Below, one piece after another: positions 9,349-17,237 of a stretch of DNA of 64,000 bases (the stretch's first letter is position 1; each line of letters begins with the position of its first letter). Source of the DNA: Ralstonia sp. RRA. GTDB lineage: Bacteria > Pseudomonadota > Gammaproteobacteria > Burkholderiales > Burkholderiaceae. The notes beneath the pieces are model-generated. The model was not told the DNA's origin and searched no databases. It saw nothing but the letters and a program-made list of their open reading frames with translations. Location of the stretch: assembly GCF_037023145.1 (NCBI RefSeq), contig NZ_CP146092.1:620001-684000 (forward strand). Reading direction: 5' to 3'. Position numbers and translations under genes: made by a program.

Positions 9349-9720
9349 TCAGCAACGCTGCATCTTCAGCACGCGAGACACTTGTCCGCTGGTGAAGCTC
9401 GTGCCCCGTGCGTACGGTGCGCAATCCAGCGGCGTCGTCAGCGATTCCGCAACCTTGTACTGACCAACGTAGCGCAGCCGGTCCGTCGTCAATTCGATAA
9501 ACACAGGAATCGCCTCCGCCTGGTGCGCCAGCGTCCGGCCTGCAGCGCGGGCTGCGGCCCCGCTATTGCAGATGATCACATCAGGGGCCTGCGGGTTCAG
9601 ATCGGGGCGCAGGCATGCGGCCACGACTTTGCCGTTCTTGGTTGGCAAATGCGATTGCTTGTTGCCACCGCAGAAGACATGGATGTCTTCGCGGGTGTAC
9701 TCCTTGCCTTGCTCAAACAT
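9349..9720 (-). CDS. Conserved hypothetical protein, 123 aa
   Basis: Soluble protein with no signal peptide. It begins with YTREDIHVFCGG and contains LPTKNGKVVAACLRPDLNPQ followed by a block rich in Ala and Gly; two Cys occur in the N-terminal half. An AAGGAG Shine-Dalgarno sits seven bases before the ATG. The pattern looks like a conserved small domain, but I cannot name the family with confidence. It stands alone between kdpA and a terminator that insulates it from upstream small ORFs. Confidence 0.7.
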   Translation of the reverse strand: MFEQGKEYTREDIHVFCGGNKQSHLPTKNGKVVAACLRPDLNPQAPDVIICNSGAAARAAGRTLAHQAEAIPVFIELTTDRLRYVGQYKVAESLTTPLDCAPYARGTSFTSGQVSRVLKMQRC

Positions 9721-9742
9721 GGGACGCTCCTTGCATCACTGA

Positions 9743-9774
9743 AAAAAAAAAGAAAAAACGGGCCCTGCCGGGCC
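9743..9774 (-). terminator. Rho-independent terminator after a small ORF
   Basis: On the minus strand a GGCCC/GGGCC stem with a four-base loop is followed by TTTTTT, a C and ten more T. It lies 56 bp after the stop of the 47-aa ORF at 9831-9974 and just upstream of the 123-aa gene. The stem is short but the T tract is very strong. Confidence 0.6.
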
Positions 9775-9830
9775 GCACGGGCGGCCAGGGCTGTATAGGG
9801 AATGACGGATCAGACTGGCAGTGAGAGCGC

Positions 9831-9974
9831 TCAGCCGTGCGAGGCGCGCCGGCTAAAGCGGTGCATCAGCCGTTGCCACAGGCTTAGCTGCGAGTGCGTT
9901 GCCGCTGTCTGGACGATGGGGGTGTGATCGTCATCGTGGTGGCGATCCTGTGCGACGAGTAGTGCGAACAACAT
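9831..9974 (-). CDS. Small ORF, 47 aa, His/Asp-rich
   Basis: ATG at 9974 with AGGAG nine bases upstream and an intrinsic terminator soon after the stop. The product starts with a short hydrophobic stretch (MLFALLVAQ), then a histidine/aspartate cluster (RHHDDDH), then a basic amphipathic tail (LWQRLMHRFSRR). Shine-Dalgarno plus terminator is the main support; no homologue is recognised. The HHDDDH cluster could bind a metal, but that is speculation. Confidence 0.4.
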   Translation of the reverse strand: MLFALLVAQDRHHDDDHTPIVQTAATHSQLSLWQRLMHRFSRRASHG

Positions 9975-10042
9975 GGCGCGGCTCCTGGAGCGGTCTCCAG
10001 AGCGCCGAGGCCGATCAATGCCTGGACTGCGCCGGAGACGAA

Positions 10043-10093
10043 TTAGCGAAGGTCTGCTTGGTAAGGTCGAGGTCGACTGTCGTCTGCGGGCAT
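10043..10093 (-). CDS. Possible 16-codon leader peptide
   Basis: The ATG at 10093 has a perfect GGAGGT Shine-Dalgarno seven bases upstream and the frame closes after MPADDSRPRPYQADLR. Such a strong ribosome site for a 16-residue peptide, 68 bp before the 47-aa ORF, suggests a translated leader or upstream ORF. It may also be chance or the front of a frameshifted gene. Confidence 0.25.
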   Translation of the reverse strand: MPADDSRPRPYQADLR

Positions 10094-10170
10094 AGCGTTA
10101 CCTCCGGCTGTGTTTCTGTTCTTGATTGCTGAGCGGGCTGTCGTGTCTTGCCGCGTTTATCAACCACCCA

Positions 10171-10208
10171 AAACAAAAGCCCGGCATCCTGAGCGGATCA
10201 CCGGGCTT
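10171..10208 (-). terminator. Rho-independent terminator (minus strand)
   Basis: AAGCCCGG (10201-10208 read on the minus strand) and its partner at 10077-10084 of the next decade, 10177-10184, form an 8-bp stem with a 16-nt loop, followed on the minus strand by TTTTGTTTT. It lies just after the stop of the small ORF 10232-10447 and would end transcription coming from that ORF or from the lipoprotein gene upstream of it. Confidence 0.7.
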
Positions 10209-10231
10209 GAGGGTTGGATCGAGCTTTCGAT

Positions 10232-10447
10232 CTAGCGCATGGACGCATTCCGTGCGCGTTGTGAAGGTCCCCAAGGACGACTCCGCGGATGGTTTGTGTG
10301 CGATCGGCACGGCTTGGGCGGAACCACGACACTGCGCCCAATTCCAGCGATGCCAGCACGCGCACGAGCGCGTTCCGCCAGTGCCTTGACCCGCAGGTCG
10401 GCAACGGCTGTCGGAACAACTGCAACGTGGATGAGCACTCGGTTCAT
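10232..10447 (-). CDS. Putative small ORF, 71 aa, Arg-rich
   Basis: ATG at 10447 opens a 71-residue frame starting MNRVLIHVAVVPTAVADLRV, with a strongly basic, proline-rich C-terminal half. The Shine-Dalgarno is weak. Support comes from its placement directly before an intrinsic terminator on the same strand. No family recognised; it could be the untranslated tail of the upstream lipoprotein transcript. Confidence 0.33.
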   Translation of the reverse strand: MNRVLIHVAVVPTAVADLRVKALAERARARAGIAGIGRSVVVPPKPCRSHTNHPRSRPWGPSQRARNASMR

Positions 10448-10550
10448 GGCGCTTCTGCCAGGGCTGTCGGGTTGAACGGGCCTGCAATCAAAGTGCGGGC
10501 AGTATGGCACGCAGCAAGTAAAGATTGCGTAAATTCGGCATGCCGTACGC

Positions 10551-11399
10551 TCAGTTCGCGCCGCCTGTGGCTGCAGGGGCGGAAGCAGGTGCCGGCGTCG
10601 GCATCGTCGGTGGCGTGGTTGCCGCAGGCGCCGAAGCCGGTGCGGATTCAGCATGCGCTTTGACCTCCGGCGCGGGCACCGTAGCTGCGGGTGCAGGTGT
10701 CGCAGCAGGCGGCGCCACCGGCACAGGCGGGGCGGGCGGTGTCGGCACCACGGGCGTGGTCATCTTCATCGGCTCGCCTTGCGCCGTGGGGGCGGGCTCG
10801 GGCAATGGGGCCACATGCTCCTTCTCGGCCGCTTCCGCCGCCTTCACTGCCGCGCGGTCACGGCGCACTGGGTCAATCTTCAGGAAGTGATCAACCAGGT
10901 TGAAATAGCGCTCGTAAAACACACCGGCCGGAATCGTCTCGCTGGCCACCTTCACCATCGAATCGTCACCCGAGCCGATCGGCAGCGACACCGAGCCCAG
11001 GATGCTCAACCCCACGCTGGCCGACGTGCTCGTCTTCTTGAGCGAGTAGCGGTCTTGCACCGCGTTCACATACGCCGTGCTGGACGTGCCGTCTGCATTG
11101 GCATCTGCACACACCACGTGGAAGGCAATCACCACGTGCGAGTCATTGCTCGGCTGGAAATTCTTGCTGCCGTCGATGGTGTCTGCACGCGGTGATGTCG
11201 ACACATACCCCTGGCTCAGCAGTGCACGGCGCGCGGCTTCACACGTGGCATCCGCCTTGGCGTGGAACGTGCGCGAGTACGGGCTGGCCGCCGCATCAAA
11301 CTGCTCTTGCTGATAGAGCGGCGTGGGCGCAGAGCTGCATGCCGACAACAGGGCGGCAACGGCACACGAGGCGGACAACAGGCGGAAGCGGTAGGGCAT
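10551..11399 (-). CDS. DUF2242-type lipoprotein
   Basis: The ATG at 11399 gives a classical lipoprotein signal (MPYRFRLLSASC...LLSACSS, acylated Cys21), so the product is anchored in the envelope. A globular domain of about 170 residues with the motif TCEAARRALLSQGY and a later YYERYF-like block (FYERYFNLVDHFL) matches DUF2242 lipoproteins. The last roughly 85 residues are a Pro/Ala/Val-rich low-complexity tail that may span periplasm or cell wall. Length 282; the longer frame to 11471 adds residues without a ribosome site. Single-gene unit, function unknown. Confidence 0.78.
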   Translation of the reverse strand: MPYRFRLLSASCAVAALLSACSSAPTPLYQQEQFDAAASPYSRTFHAKADATCEAARRALLSQGYVSTSPRADTIDGSKNFQPSNDSHVVIAFHVVCADANADGTSSTAYVNAVQDRYSLKKTSTSASVGLSILGSVSLPIGSGDDSMVKVASETIPAGVFYERYFNLVDHFLKIDPVRRDRAAVKAAEAAEKEHVAPLPEPAPTAQGEPMKMTTPVVPTPPAPPVPVAPPAATPAPAATVPAPEVKAHAESAPASAPAATTPPTMPTPAPASAPAATGGAN

Positions 11400-11613
11400 G
11401 GTGTGGGTCAAAAGGGCAAGGCCTGGCGATGTGCGGTGCAAGTTTTGTGCGCGACGCTGGCTGGCGGCCACGTGGGTTTGCGTGGCCGGGCGTCATTATA
11501 AGTTTGTTGGGTGGCTGGGGGCGCCGCGCGACCGGCGCTGATGGGGCCGGTACCCATGAACCGTTGCCGCCACATGCTGTAGCCGCAGTCCAATCCAGCT
11601 TTGTTCTGAAGCG

Positions 11614-12438
11614 CTATTGCTTGGGTGTTCCGTAGTCCACCAGGAGCTTGCGGACCCGCGCTTGCCCGCGCTGCTTGACCTGCGCGCGGAAGTTGTCGGC
11701 GGTCAAGCCTTTGAATGTCGTCTTCGGAAAGATGACGTACGTGACCCCGCTTTCGATGCTCTCGCCATCACCACCCCTGCCCTTCAAGGCTGTGCAGGGC
11801 TTCTCCGTGCCCCGACACTGTGGGTGGTCGAGATCGTCATGCGCGGCCATCGAGATTTCACCAAAGCGGTTGTACGAGCCCATGTCTCCAACAATGGCGA
11901 ATGAGCAGTGCTCCCCGTTGATGACGATGGCTAAGTCTCCGCCCTGAATCCCCGTCTGCTCATTCAGATGCGGGCCATGCTTCGCTCCGGGCATCACGAT
12001 GTAGGGCATCGTTTCCGCATCCAGGCTCTTCCCCTGCACATGGAAGCTGGTTTGGGGGGCTGAGGTGCCAAGCCGCTTCTGGGAGAGCGTCGAGCCATCA
12101 GCGTCAACGCCGGCCTTGGCTGTGACGATCAGCGTCTGGTCGGGCAGCACAAGGAGGCGCTCCACGCGGTTCTTGTCGTCACGGCAGGCTTGTTTGGGTG
12201 GGACCGGCTTGCCGTCGAACGTGTTCGTGTTGTCGCACTCTGTGAACGCCGCGCGGAATGTCACCTTGCTACCGGGCCGGATGGGGACTTCCTTGCCTGC
12301 TGACAGGCCAAGGGCTGCGACGCCGCGTGCAATCTCCTGACAAGTCTGGGCCTGCGCCACGTTGGACGTGCCCAACAATGTGAAGGCGACGGAGAGGGCG
12401 CAGTACAGCGCCGGATGGCTGAGTCGGGTCCTGTTCAC
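11614..12438 (-). CDS. Secreted GH75-like (fungal-type chitosanase fold) protein
   Basis: The 274 residues begin with a cleavable signal ending NVAQAQ. The core resembles glycoside hydrolase family 75: LAIVINGEHCSFAIVGDMGS followed by YNRFGEISMAAH and, near the C-terminus, SGVTYVIFPKT. In GH75 the Asp of the GD motif and the Glu of the GE motif are the catalytic pair, and both are present. Substrate is unproven; a cell-wall or chitosan-like polymer is plausible. GTG start with AGGAG upstream, 55 bp after a coiled-coil lipoprotein on the same strand, so probably cotranscribed. Confidence 0.58.
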   Translation of the reverse strand: MNRTRLSHPALYCALSVAFTLLGTSNVAQAQTCQEIARGVAALGLSAGKEVPIRPGSKVTFRAAFTECDNTNTFDGKPVPPKQACRDDKNRVERLLVLPDQTLIVTAKAGVDADGSTLSQKRLGTSAPQTSFHVQGKSLDAETMPYIVMPGAKHGPHLNEQTGIQGGDLAIVINGEHCSFAIVGDMGSYNRFGEISMAAHDDLDHPQCRGTEKPCTALKGRGGDGESIESGVTYVIFPKTTFKGLTADNFRAQVKQRGQARVRKLLVDYGTPKQ

Positions 12439-12493
12439 GGTTGCTCCTGTTGTACTGGCGTGTTGGCTGCTGCGAGTGAGCGATCGAGGGAAG

Positions 12494-13462
12494 TTAGTTG
12501 GCCAACGCTCTGAGTCTCATGCAGGTATCGAGCAGATTCCTTTTGTACGTGTCCTGATCGCTCAGTCCAGCCGCTGCCGTACTGGCGGTGGCAATGCACT
12601 CCGTAAAGCTGCGCGTCGTTGCTTCGATTTTTGCGGCCTCTGTCAGGTTCTGCGACGCAACGCCTGTCGAGAAAATCTTGCCTGCCAACAAGGCAACGGA
12701 TGCCGATGGCACCGGTTTCCCATCAGCAGGGGCGGCTACTGCAGTCCCGCTGGACACGTTTCCGTCAAACCGGCCATAGACGGAGTACGCGTCTGATTTG
12801 TCCTGCTGTAGCAAGCCCGCGGCTTCGGCTGCGGCTGTTAGCTTTTCGTTAGCGTTGGCCTTTGCCTCCTGAAGCTTGTCAGTCGCAAATTTCAGGTTGG
12901 CTTCAAGACTCGGGTACTGCTGGGTTTTATCGTTCAATGCATTGTTAGCGGTCTTCTCTGCACTGCGGGCGTTATCCAAATCTGTTTGCGACGCTGTGGT
13001 CGTTCCAGTCAAGGCGCTGAGCTTGCTTACGGCGTCGTTATGCGTGGCGCGCAAGCTATCAATGTCTTTCTGTACCTTGCTCAGGGCGTCCGCTTGCAAA
13101 GAGAGCGTTGTTACCCTGTTTAGTGCCCTGACGTAGTCTTCGATTTTCTGCTTGTTATCCCTGGTTAGTTTCTCCGGGTCCTTCTTTCCGTCCGACGAGC
13201 CGTAGTTACCTTTGATCAGGGTCACCTGCTGCTCAGTCGAGCCGCCTTCGCGCGCTTTGGATGTAACGGCAACCGGAACGTACGCCGCATCCATGATGTC
13301 AACGCCCGCGCTGAGCGTAATACCCGAAGAGCTTGCAGGATTCGACGTCAACGAGACCCCCACCGTGCTGCGCGATGAGTAGATCAGTGCTGACTGCGGC
13401 AGCGCCGTGCATCCGGACAGCGCGCAGATGATGGCCGTCGCCATTGCGGTTTTTGCGTACAT
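12494..13462 (-). CDS. Coiled-coil lipoprotein, 322 aa
   Basis: The signal peptide ends in a lipobox (ICALSGC, Cys18). Residues about 95-235 form an extended Ala/Lys/Asn/Asp-rich coiled coil, flanked by a beta-type N-terminal domain and a short helical C-terminus with two Cys. A very strong GGGGGAGGGGG ribosome site precedes the ATG. It lies between a small lipoprotein and the GH75-like gene on the same strand. No family is recognised; the layout suggests a periplasmic spacer or scaffold. Confidence 0.7.
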   Translation of the reverse strand: MYAKTAMATAIICALSGCTALPQSALIYSSRSTVGVSLTSNPASSSGITLSAGVDIMDAAYVPVAVTSKAREGGSTEQQVTLIKGNYGSSDGKKDPEKLTRDNKQKIEDYVRALNRVTTLSLQADALSKVQKDIDSLRATHNDAVSKLSALTGTTTASQTDLDNARSAEKTANNALNDKTQQYPSLEANLKFATDKLQEAKANANEKLTAAAEAAGLLQQDKSDAYSVYGRFDGNVSSGTAVAAPADGKPVPSASVALLAGKIFSTGVASQNLTEAAKIEATTRSFTECIATASTAAAGLSDQDTYKRNLLDTCMRLRALAN

Positions 13463-13492
13463 GACCCCCTCCCCCTGACTTCTCTTGCTGGC

Positions 13493-13855
13493 TTATAGAT
13501 CTGCGGTGCAGGTGCTTTTGCGCGCCACAGAGATGGTTTCTAGTAGTTCTTTTGCCTGCTGCAGGTCAGCTTGGTTTCGGATGACCAGCAAGACCTTGCA
13601 CGGTGCCTGAGCTGCCATGACGACCCGCTCTTCCTTCGCCAGGCCGATGGCGACGCCGTCTTGCAGCGGAATCACGCCGACCCCCAGCGTCTTGACCACC
13701 AGCGTGCCGTTTTCATCGCCGGAAAGAATGCGAACCGCGCCCGCGTGATATGAAACCGATGTTTGCGATGGCCCCGTTACCTGCACCACCGTGCAGCCAG
13801 AAAAGGCCAAACTCACCAACGCACCCAGCGAAAATATTGGTATTCGCAAAGACAT
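13493..13855 (-). CDS. Small lipoprotein, 120 aa
   Basis: Signal peptide with lipobox LAFSGC (Cys20). The mature part is about 100 residues, beta-rich, with two further Cys (in QAPCKV and STCTAD) that could pair in the periplasm. It is the first of three minus-strand genes, 30 bp before the coiled-coil lipoprotein. Function unknown. Confidence 0.68.
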   Translation of the reverse strand: MSLRIPIFSLGALVSLAFSGCTVVQVTGPSQTSVSYHAGAVRILSGDENGTLVVKTLGVGVIPLQDGVAIGLAKEERVVMAAQAPCKVLLVIRNQADLQQAKELLETISVARKSTCTADL

Positions 13856-14208
13856 ACGGATGACGGTGAGGTAACGATTTGATGGTATTGCAGCGCGGAA
13901 TATCGATCGCGCCGCGCTTTATGTTGTCTTGAATGAGAGGGCATCCTACTGCACGAGTATGAATGCTGCCAGTACGTGCCGCCTCCCTCTTGAGGGGTAA
14001 TCCGGCACCCTTAGGAAACCCCCACTGCTTGGGACTTTCCAGCGCCGATTTATCGATTATTCTTTCTACCGGAAAAATCGCCGTGGCTACCTCATTCGGA
14101 CTATGAGGAAGCGATTAGTTCAAAGGAATGAATTCAGAGGCGGCGAGTGCAAGGGAAGCGGATCGCGCCGTGGAATTCCAAAGAACCTGTGGATATCGGG
14201 GGTGTTGA
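13856..14208. other. 353-bp intergenic region between divergent genes
   Basis: Holds the promoters for the minus lipoprotein operon and the plus 224-aa gene. A 7-bp stem AGCGCGG/CCGCGCT lies near 13892-13920. The segment is more AT-rich than its neighbours. No ORF or RNA gene is convincing, and no sharp promoter elements can be assigned. Confidence 0.4.
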
Positions 14209-14883
14209 ATGGTCTATCTGGAAATCAACTGGGCTGACTTCAAGTACATGCTTGACGTGCTCAGTATCGACCGTGCACAAGCGCGGTGGGAGTTCCACGA
14301 AGGTGAGATGATTTTCTTGGGGCACGAAGCGGAAAACCTGCTTGTCCAAGCTGAAGAGCAGGCTGCGACCCTTCTGGAAAGATTTGGGGAAGAGCCAAAT
14401 CCAAACATCCACTACAGTCGGTTGCAACGGACACTCTCCGGCTTCTACCTGGATCGCCTCGAGAACCTGCGCTTTGGGCTCGACTTCAATGCCGAGCTAC
14501 GTTTTCGGGAACACATCGTCAGCGAGGAAACATACCCATCTCTCTACCGCTACCTGGTGGCCATTCCCGGCGACAAGGGTTTCGGGTTGGATAGAGAGGA
14601 CCATCAATTCGGCTACCACATTCACTACGTTCAGATGAACGGAAAGAGAGTACAGAGAAGCAATGCCATCTTTGTATTTAACCCGGCGGAGCCGCCGGTG
14701 CCCAAGCCTGTGCTGTACTGGGAGCCACACCACGAAGGCGCCCAGGTTCATATCAACCCGGGGGTGTTTGGTGTCCGTCGACGCATGGCTATCTACGACA
14801 CGTGCACGCCGTTCTTGAATCAGATTCCGAAGACGGAGTTCAAGACGCCTTCAAAGAAGAAGGCGCAACGGTTCCACCCATAA
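14209..14883 (+). CDS. Hypothetical protein, 224 aa
   Basis: Soluble, acidic in its first half and basic at the C-terminus (PSKKKAQRFHP). Notable are an aromatic-rich centre (FGYHIHYVQMNGKRV) and a WEPHHEGAQVHINPG block with clustered histidines. A GGGGG ribosome site lies a few bases before the ATG and an in-frame TGA sits directly upstream. No signal peptide or membrane segment. I do not recognise the family. Confidence 0.6.
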   Translation: MVYLEINWADFKYMLDVLSIDRAQARWEFHEGEMIFLGHEAENLLVQAEEQAATLLERFGEEPNPNIHYSRLQRTLSGFYLDRLENLRFGLDFNAELRFREHIVSEETYPSLYRYLVAIPGDKGFGLDREDHQFGYHIHYVQMNGKRVQRSNAIFVFNPAEPPVPKPVLYWEPHHEGAQVHINPGVFGVRRRMAIYDTCTPFLNQIPKTEFKTPSKKKAQRFHP

Positions 14884-15001
14884 AACATGGTCGTGCCTTG
14901 AGTGGGTGTGGCTTCTTGGGCCACTCGCACTCGGCATCAATTGCCCATATCAGGCCGGGTTGCGGGTGGGTCTGGGTAGGGTTGGGAATACGTGTGATGC
15001 G

Positions 15002-15715
15002 TCATTCGGATTCAGCCGGCAAGTCCCAAGCCCGCCAAACTTCTGAGCCATCAAACGCATACCAACGCCCGTCAGACTCAACCGTCGTACTCTCCAGGCG
15101 CGGCCAACGAAACCGAAAGCTATACAGATAGAGCGGCAGCACGAAATACCGCCGCTCCTCCAGATCAAACACCGCCGTCTTCCGCTCAAACAGCTTTTCC
15201 ATCCAGCTCATCGCCAAAAAGCGTGAGTCCGGCGTGCACGCAAACAGGCACCCCCACGCATACCCGGGCGCCTGAACGTTGTTGATCCAGATCGAGTGAT
15301 AGGAATCGCCGTGTGGCGGCTCACCTTCAAAGCCCAGATAGATCTGGTGGCGGCCGTCTGGCGTGATCAGCTCGATATCCGCCATGCCGGCCCAGAGGGC
15401 TGAGCCCTCAACGGACAACTGGCACGTCATCACGTTTGCGCCTGTGGCGGCGGATTTTTTGCGTTTGCGCGTGAGGGCGAATGCCCTGTGCCGCAAGCGC
15501 TGCGGGAAGTGGCTGTTCATTGCCACTTGGGCGAGCGCAATTTGTACTTCCATGTCGACAGGCGCCCCGTGCTCGATCCACCCCACCGCCAAGTCTGGCC
15601 AATAAGACGTCGGCCACGCGAGCGCGGTCAGCAGCGCGGCCCGAACCTGTGCGGCGGGCAAGTCATGCCGATAGGGCTGCTCCAACAGCGTGACGATGTC
15701 AGGCGATTGCGTCAT
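15002..15715 (-). CDS. Hypothetical protein coupled to a metallophosphoesterase
   Basis: From the ATG at 15715 (MTQSPDIVTLLEQPY) the product has 237 residues. The N-terminal 85 residues look like a helical repeat; the remainder is beta-rich and aromatic, with WAGMADIELITPDGRHQIYLG and a C-terminal YAFDGSEVWRAW. No signal or membrane helix. It starts 13 bp after the phosphoesterase stop on the same strand, so the two are probably translated from one message. Family not recognised. Confidence 0.6.
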   Translation of the reverse strand: MTQSPDIVTLLEQPYRHDLPAAQVRAALLTALAWPTSYWPDLAVGWIEHGAPVDMEVQIALAQVAMNSHFPQRLRHRAFALTRKRKKSAATGANVMTCQLSVEGSALWAGMADIELITPDGRHQIYLGFEGEPPHGDSYHSIWINNVQAPGYAWGCLFACTPDSRFLAMSWMEKLFERKTAVFDLEERRYFVLPLYLYSFRFRWPRLESTTVESDGRWYAFDGSEVWRAWDLPAESE

Positions 15716-15728
15716 GACACACAGCCCC

Positions 15729-16469
15729 CTAAACCTTCGCCCTGCCTGTGCGCAACGCCACGGCCCAGTCCGGCCGCCCGCGCTGCTCTGCAAGCACCGC
15801 TGCGTGGTCCCATGCGTATTCGATCGCGCGAAACTCGATGGCCCAATCATCGCCATGCCCGGTCACGATGGCGTAGCGTGCATGCGGGCTGCCAGCCTCA
15901 ATGTGGTGAGCGACGGGATGCACGTCGCTATAGGCCTGCAGCCCGACGCTGCCCGGGTTGACGATGAGGCGGCCGTCGACCAGCTTCACTGCGCGGGGCA
16001 GATGGGTGTGGCCACACAGCACGAGCTTGGCGTTGGCATTGCCGGCGCGTGAAAGCACCTCGTCGTGCGTGGCTGCGCGACAGCCGTCTTCCTCAAGCGT
16101 TTCCACAAAGTAGGTCACGTCGCTCTCAACGGACCCGTGGACGAGCAGTACGTCTTCGCTGATGTACTGATGCGCCGGCAGGCTGGCAAACCACGCGAGC
16201 TGGTCTGGTCGCAACTCCGCAAACGCGTACTGATCTGACGCGCCCATGCGTGATGGATCGCCCGCAAGAAGCTGCCTTTCATGATTGCCGCGAATGGTCG
16301 GCAGGTTCAGTGCCATCAACCGGTCGACCGTCTCGCTCGGCTGCAGCGGGCCGGACGCAATATCGCCAAGGTTCACGATCAGATCGACCCCCTGACTTTG
16401 AATGTCTTCCAGCACGGCGTCCAGCGCGGCGAGGTTGCCGTGAATATCAGAGAGGGCGGCGATTCTCAT
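15729..16469 (-). CDS. Calcineurin-like metallophosphoesterase (YfcE/MJ0936 type)
   Basis: Binuclear metal phosphoesterase of 246 residues. All family motifs are visible: SDIHGN (Asp8, His10), NLGDIASGP (Asp36), RGNHE (Asn62, His63), VHGS and CGHTHLP. The NPGSVG block after the last motif is typical of the YfcE-like cytoplasmic phosphodiesterases. Substrate unknown. First gene of a two-gene unit with the 237-aa protein. Confidence 0.88.
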   Translation of the reverse strand: MRIAALSDIHGNLAALDAVLEDIQSQGVDLIVNLGDIASGPLQPSETVDRLMALNLPTIRGNHERQLLAGDPSRMGASDQYAFAELRPDQLAWFASLPAHQYISEDVLLVHGSVESDVTYFVETLEEDGCRAATHDEVLSRAGNANAKLVLCGHTHLPRAVKLVDGRLIVNPGSVGLQAYSDVHPVAHHIEAGSPHARYAIVTGHGDDWAIEFRAIEYAWDHAAVLAEQRGRPDWAVALRTGRAKV

Positions 16470-16502
16470 GGGGATTCTTGGAGAGTGGGGTTTGCCTCGG
16501 CA

Positions 16503-16985
16503 TTACCCGAGAAGCCGGGGCACGAGATGCGAGCGGAATTGCGCGTACTCCTCCGCACTAGAAAAGCGGCGCCGGGGGAACAGGCTGAAGTTGTAGTCAG
16601 ACCGATACAGCAGCACCATCGCCTCATTCTCTTTGGCCTTGGTGATGTCAGCCCAGCGCAGGTTCTCCAGATAACCCTCGGCATGGACGCTGACGCCCTG
16701 GTCATCCCATGAGAACTGATATTCGCGCTGAAGGTTCTTCTGTTGGCGATAGATGCGCCGGCCTCGATTTGGAATGAGCAGGTAGCGGACCACGACGTGG
16801 AGCACCGCCACGCCCACCGAGCCCCCCGCCAAACCAGCCGCGTACGGGCTTCCTGTCGCGATATAGGCCGCGACCCCCAATACAAACGCGGCGGCCAACC
16901 ACGCGGCCTTTGCGCGGCTCATGGTGTAGTGAAGCCGGTATCCGGCAATCACCTCTTGTTCTGTTGTCTGGAATGGGTGCGGCAT
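16503..16985 (-). CDS. YcxB-like membrane protein
   Basis: From the ATG at 16985 (MPHPFQTTEQEV) the product has 160 residues: a short cytoplasmic N-terminus, two hydrophobic helices (about 30-50 and 52-75), then a soluble beta domain. The C-terminal WDDQGVSVHAEGYLENLRWADITK followed by PRRRFSSAEEYAQF matches the YcxB-like C-terminal domain in layout. 33 bp upstream of the phosphoesterase gene on the same strand, so likely the first gene of that unit. Confidence 0.68.
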   Translation of the reverse strand: MPHPFQTTEQEVIAGYRLHYTMSRAKAAWLAAAFVLGVAAYIATGSPYAAGLAGGSVGVAVLHVVVRYLLIPNRGRRIYRQQKNLQREYQFSWDDQGVSVHAEGYLENLRWADITKAKENEAMVLLYRSDYNFSLFPRRRFSSAEEYAQFRSHLVPRLLG

Positions 16986-17164
16986 GGCGATGTACGAATA
17001 CGGTGCCGCATCGTACCTGAGTGCTTTTGCGTCAGTCAGCACCTGTAGCGCTTAGTTTTATTAACGTACCGTCCGAAATCCCCACCGCAGAGGGCTTCTC
17101 AACCCCAAAGCGTGGGCTATGCTATTTGCCGACAAAATCCGAGTGCGATTACCTTGTTCGGATT

Positions 17165-17203
17165 ATAAAAAACCGCCTAATCCTAATGATCTAAAAGGCG
17201 GTT
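17165..17203 (-). terminator. Rho-independent terminator pointing leftward
   Basis: AACCGCCT (17171-17178) pairs with AGGCGGTT (17196-17203), an 8-bp perfect stem with a 17-nt loop, followed on the minus strand by TTTTTTATAA. No minus-strand gene feeds into it: to its right lies a plus-strand gene. It may block antisense transcription, or be a remnant at the edge of inserted DNA. Confidence 0.6.
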
Positions 17204-17237
17204 CCCAAGAAAGAAAACCTTCACAAGGGTCAGGCAA

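Noticed and set aside
10098..10487. 129-aa minus ORF overlapping the terminator at 10171-10208
   Set aside because: It reads through an intrinsic terminator and lacks a ribosome site; the 71-aa frame ending before the terminator fits better.
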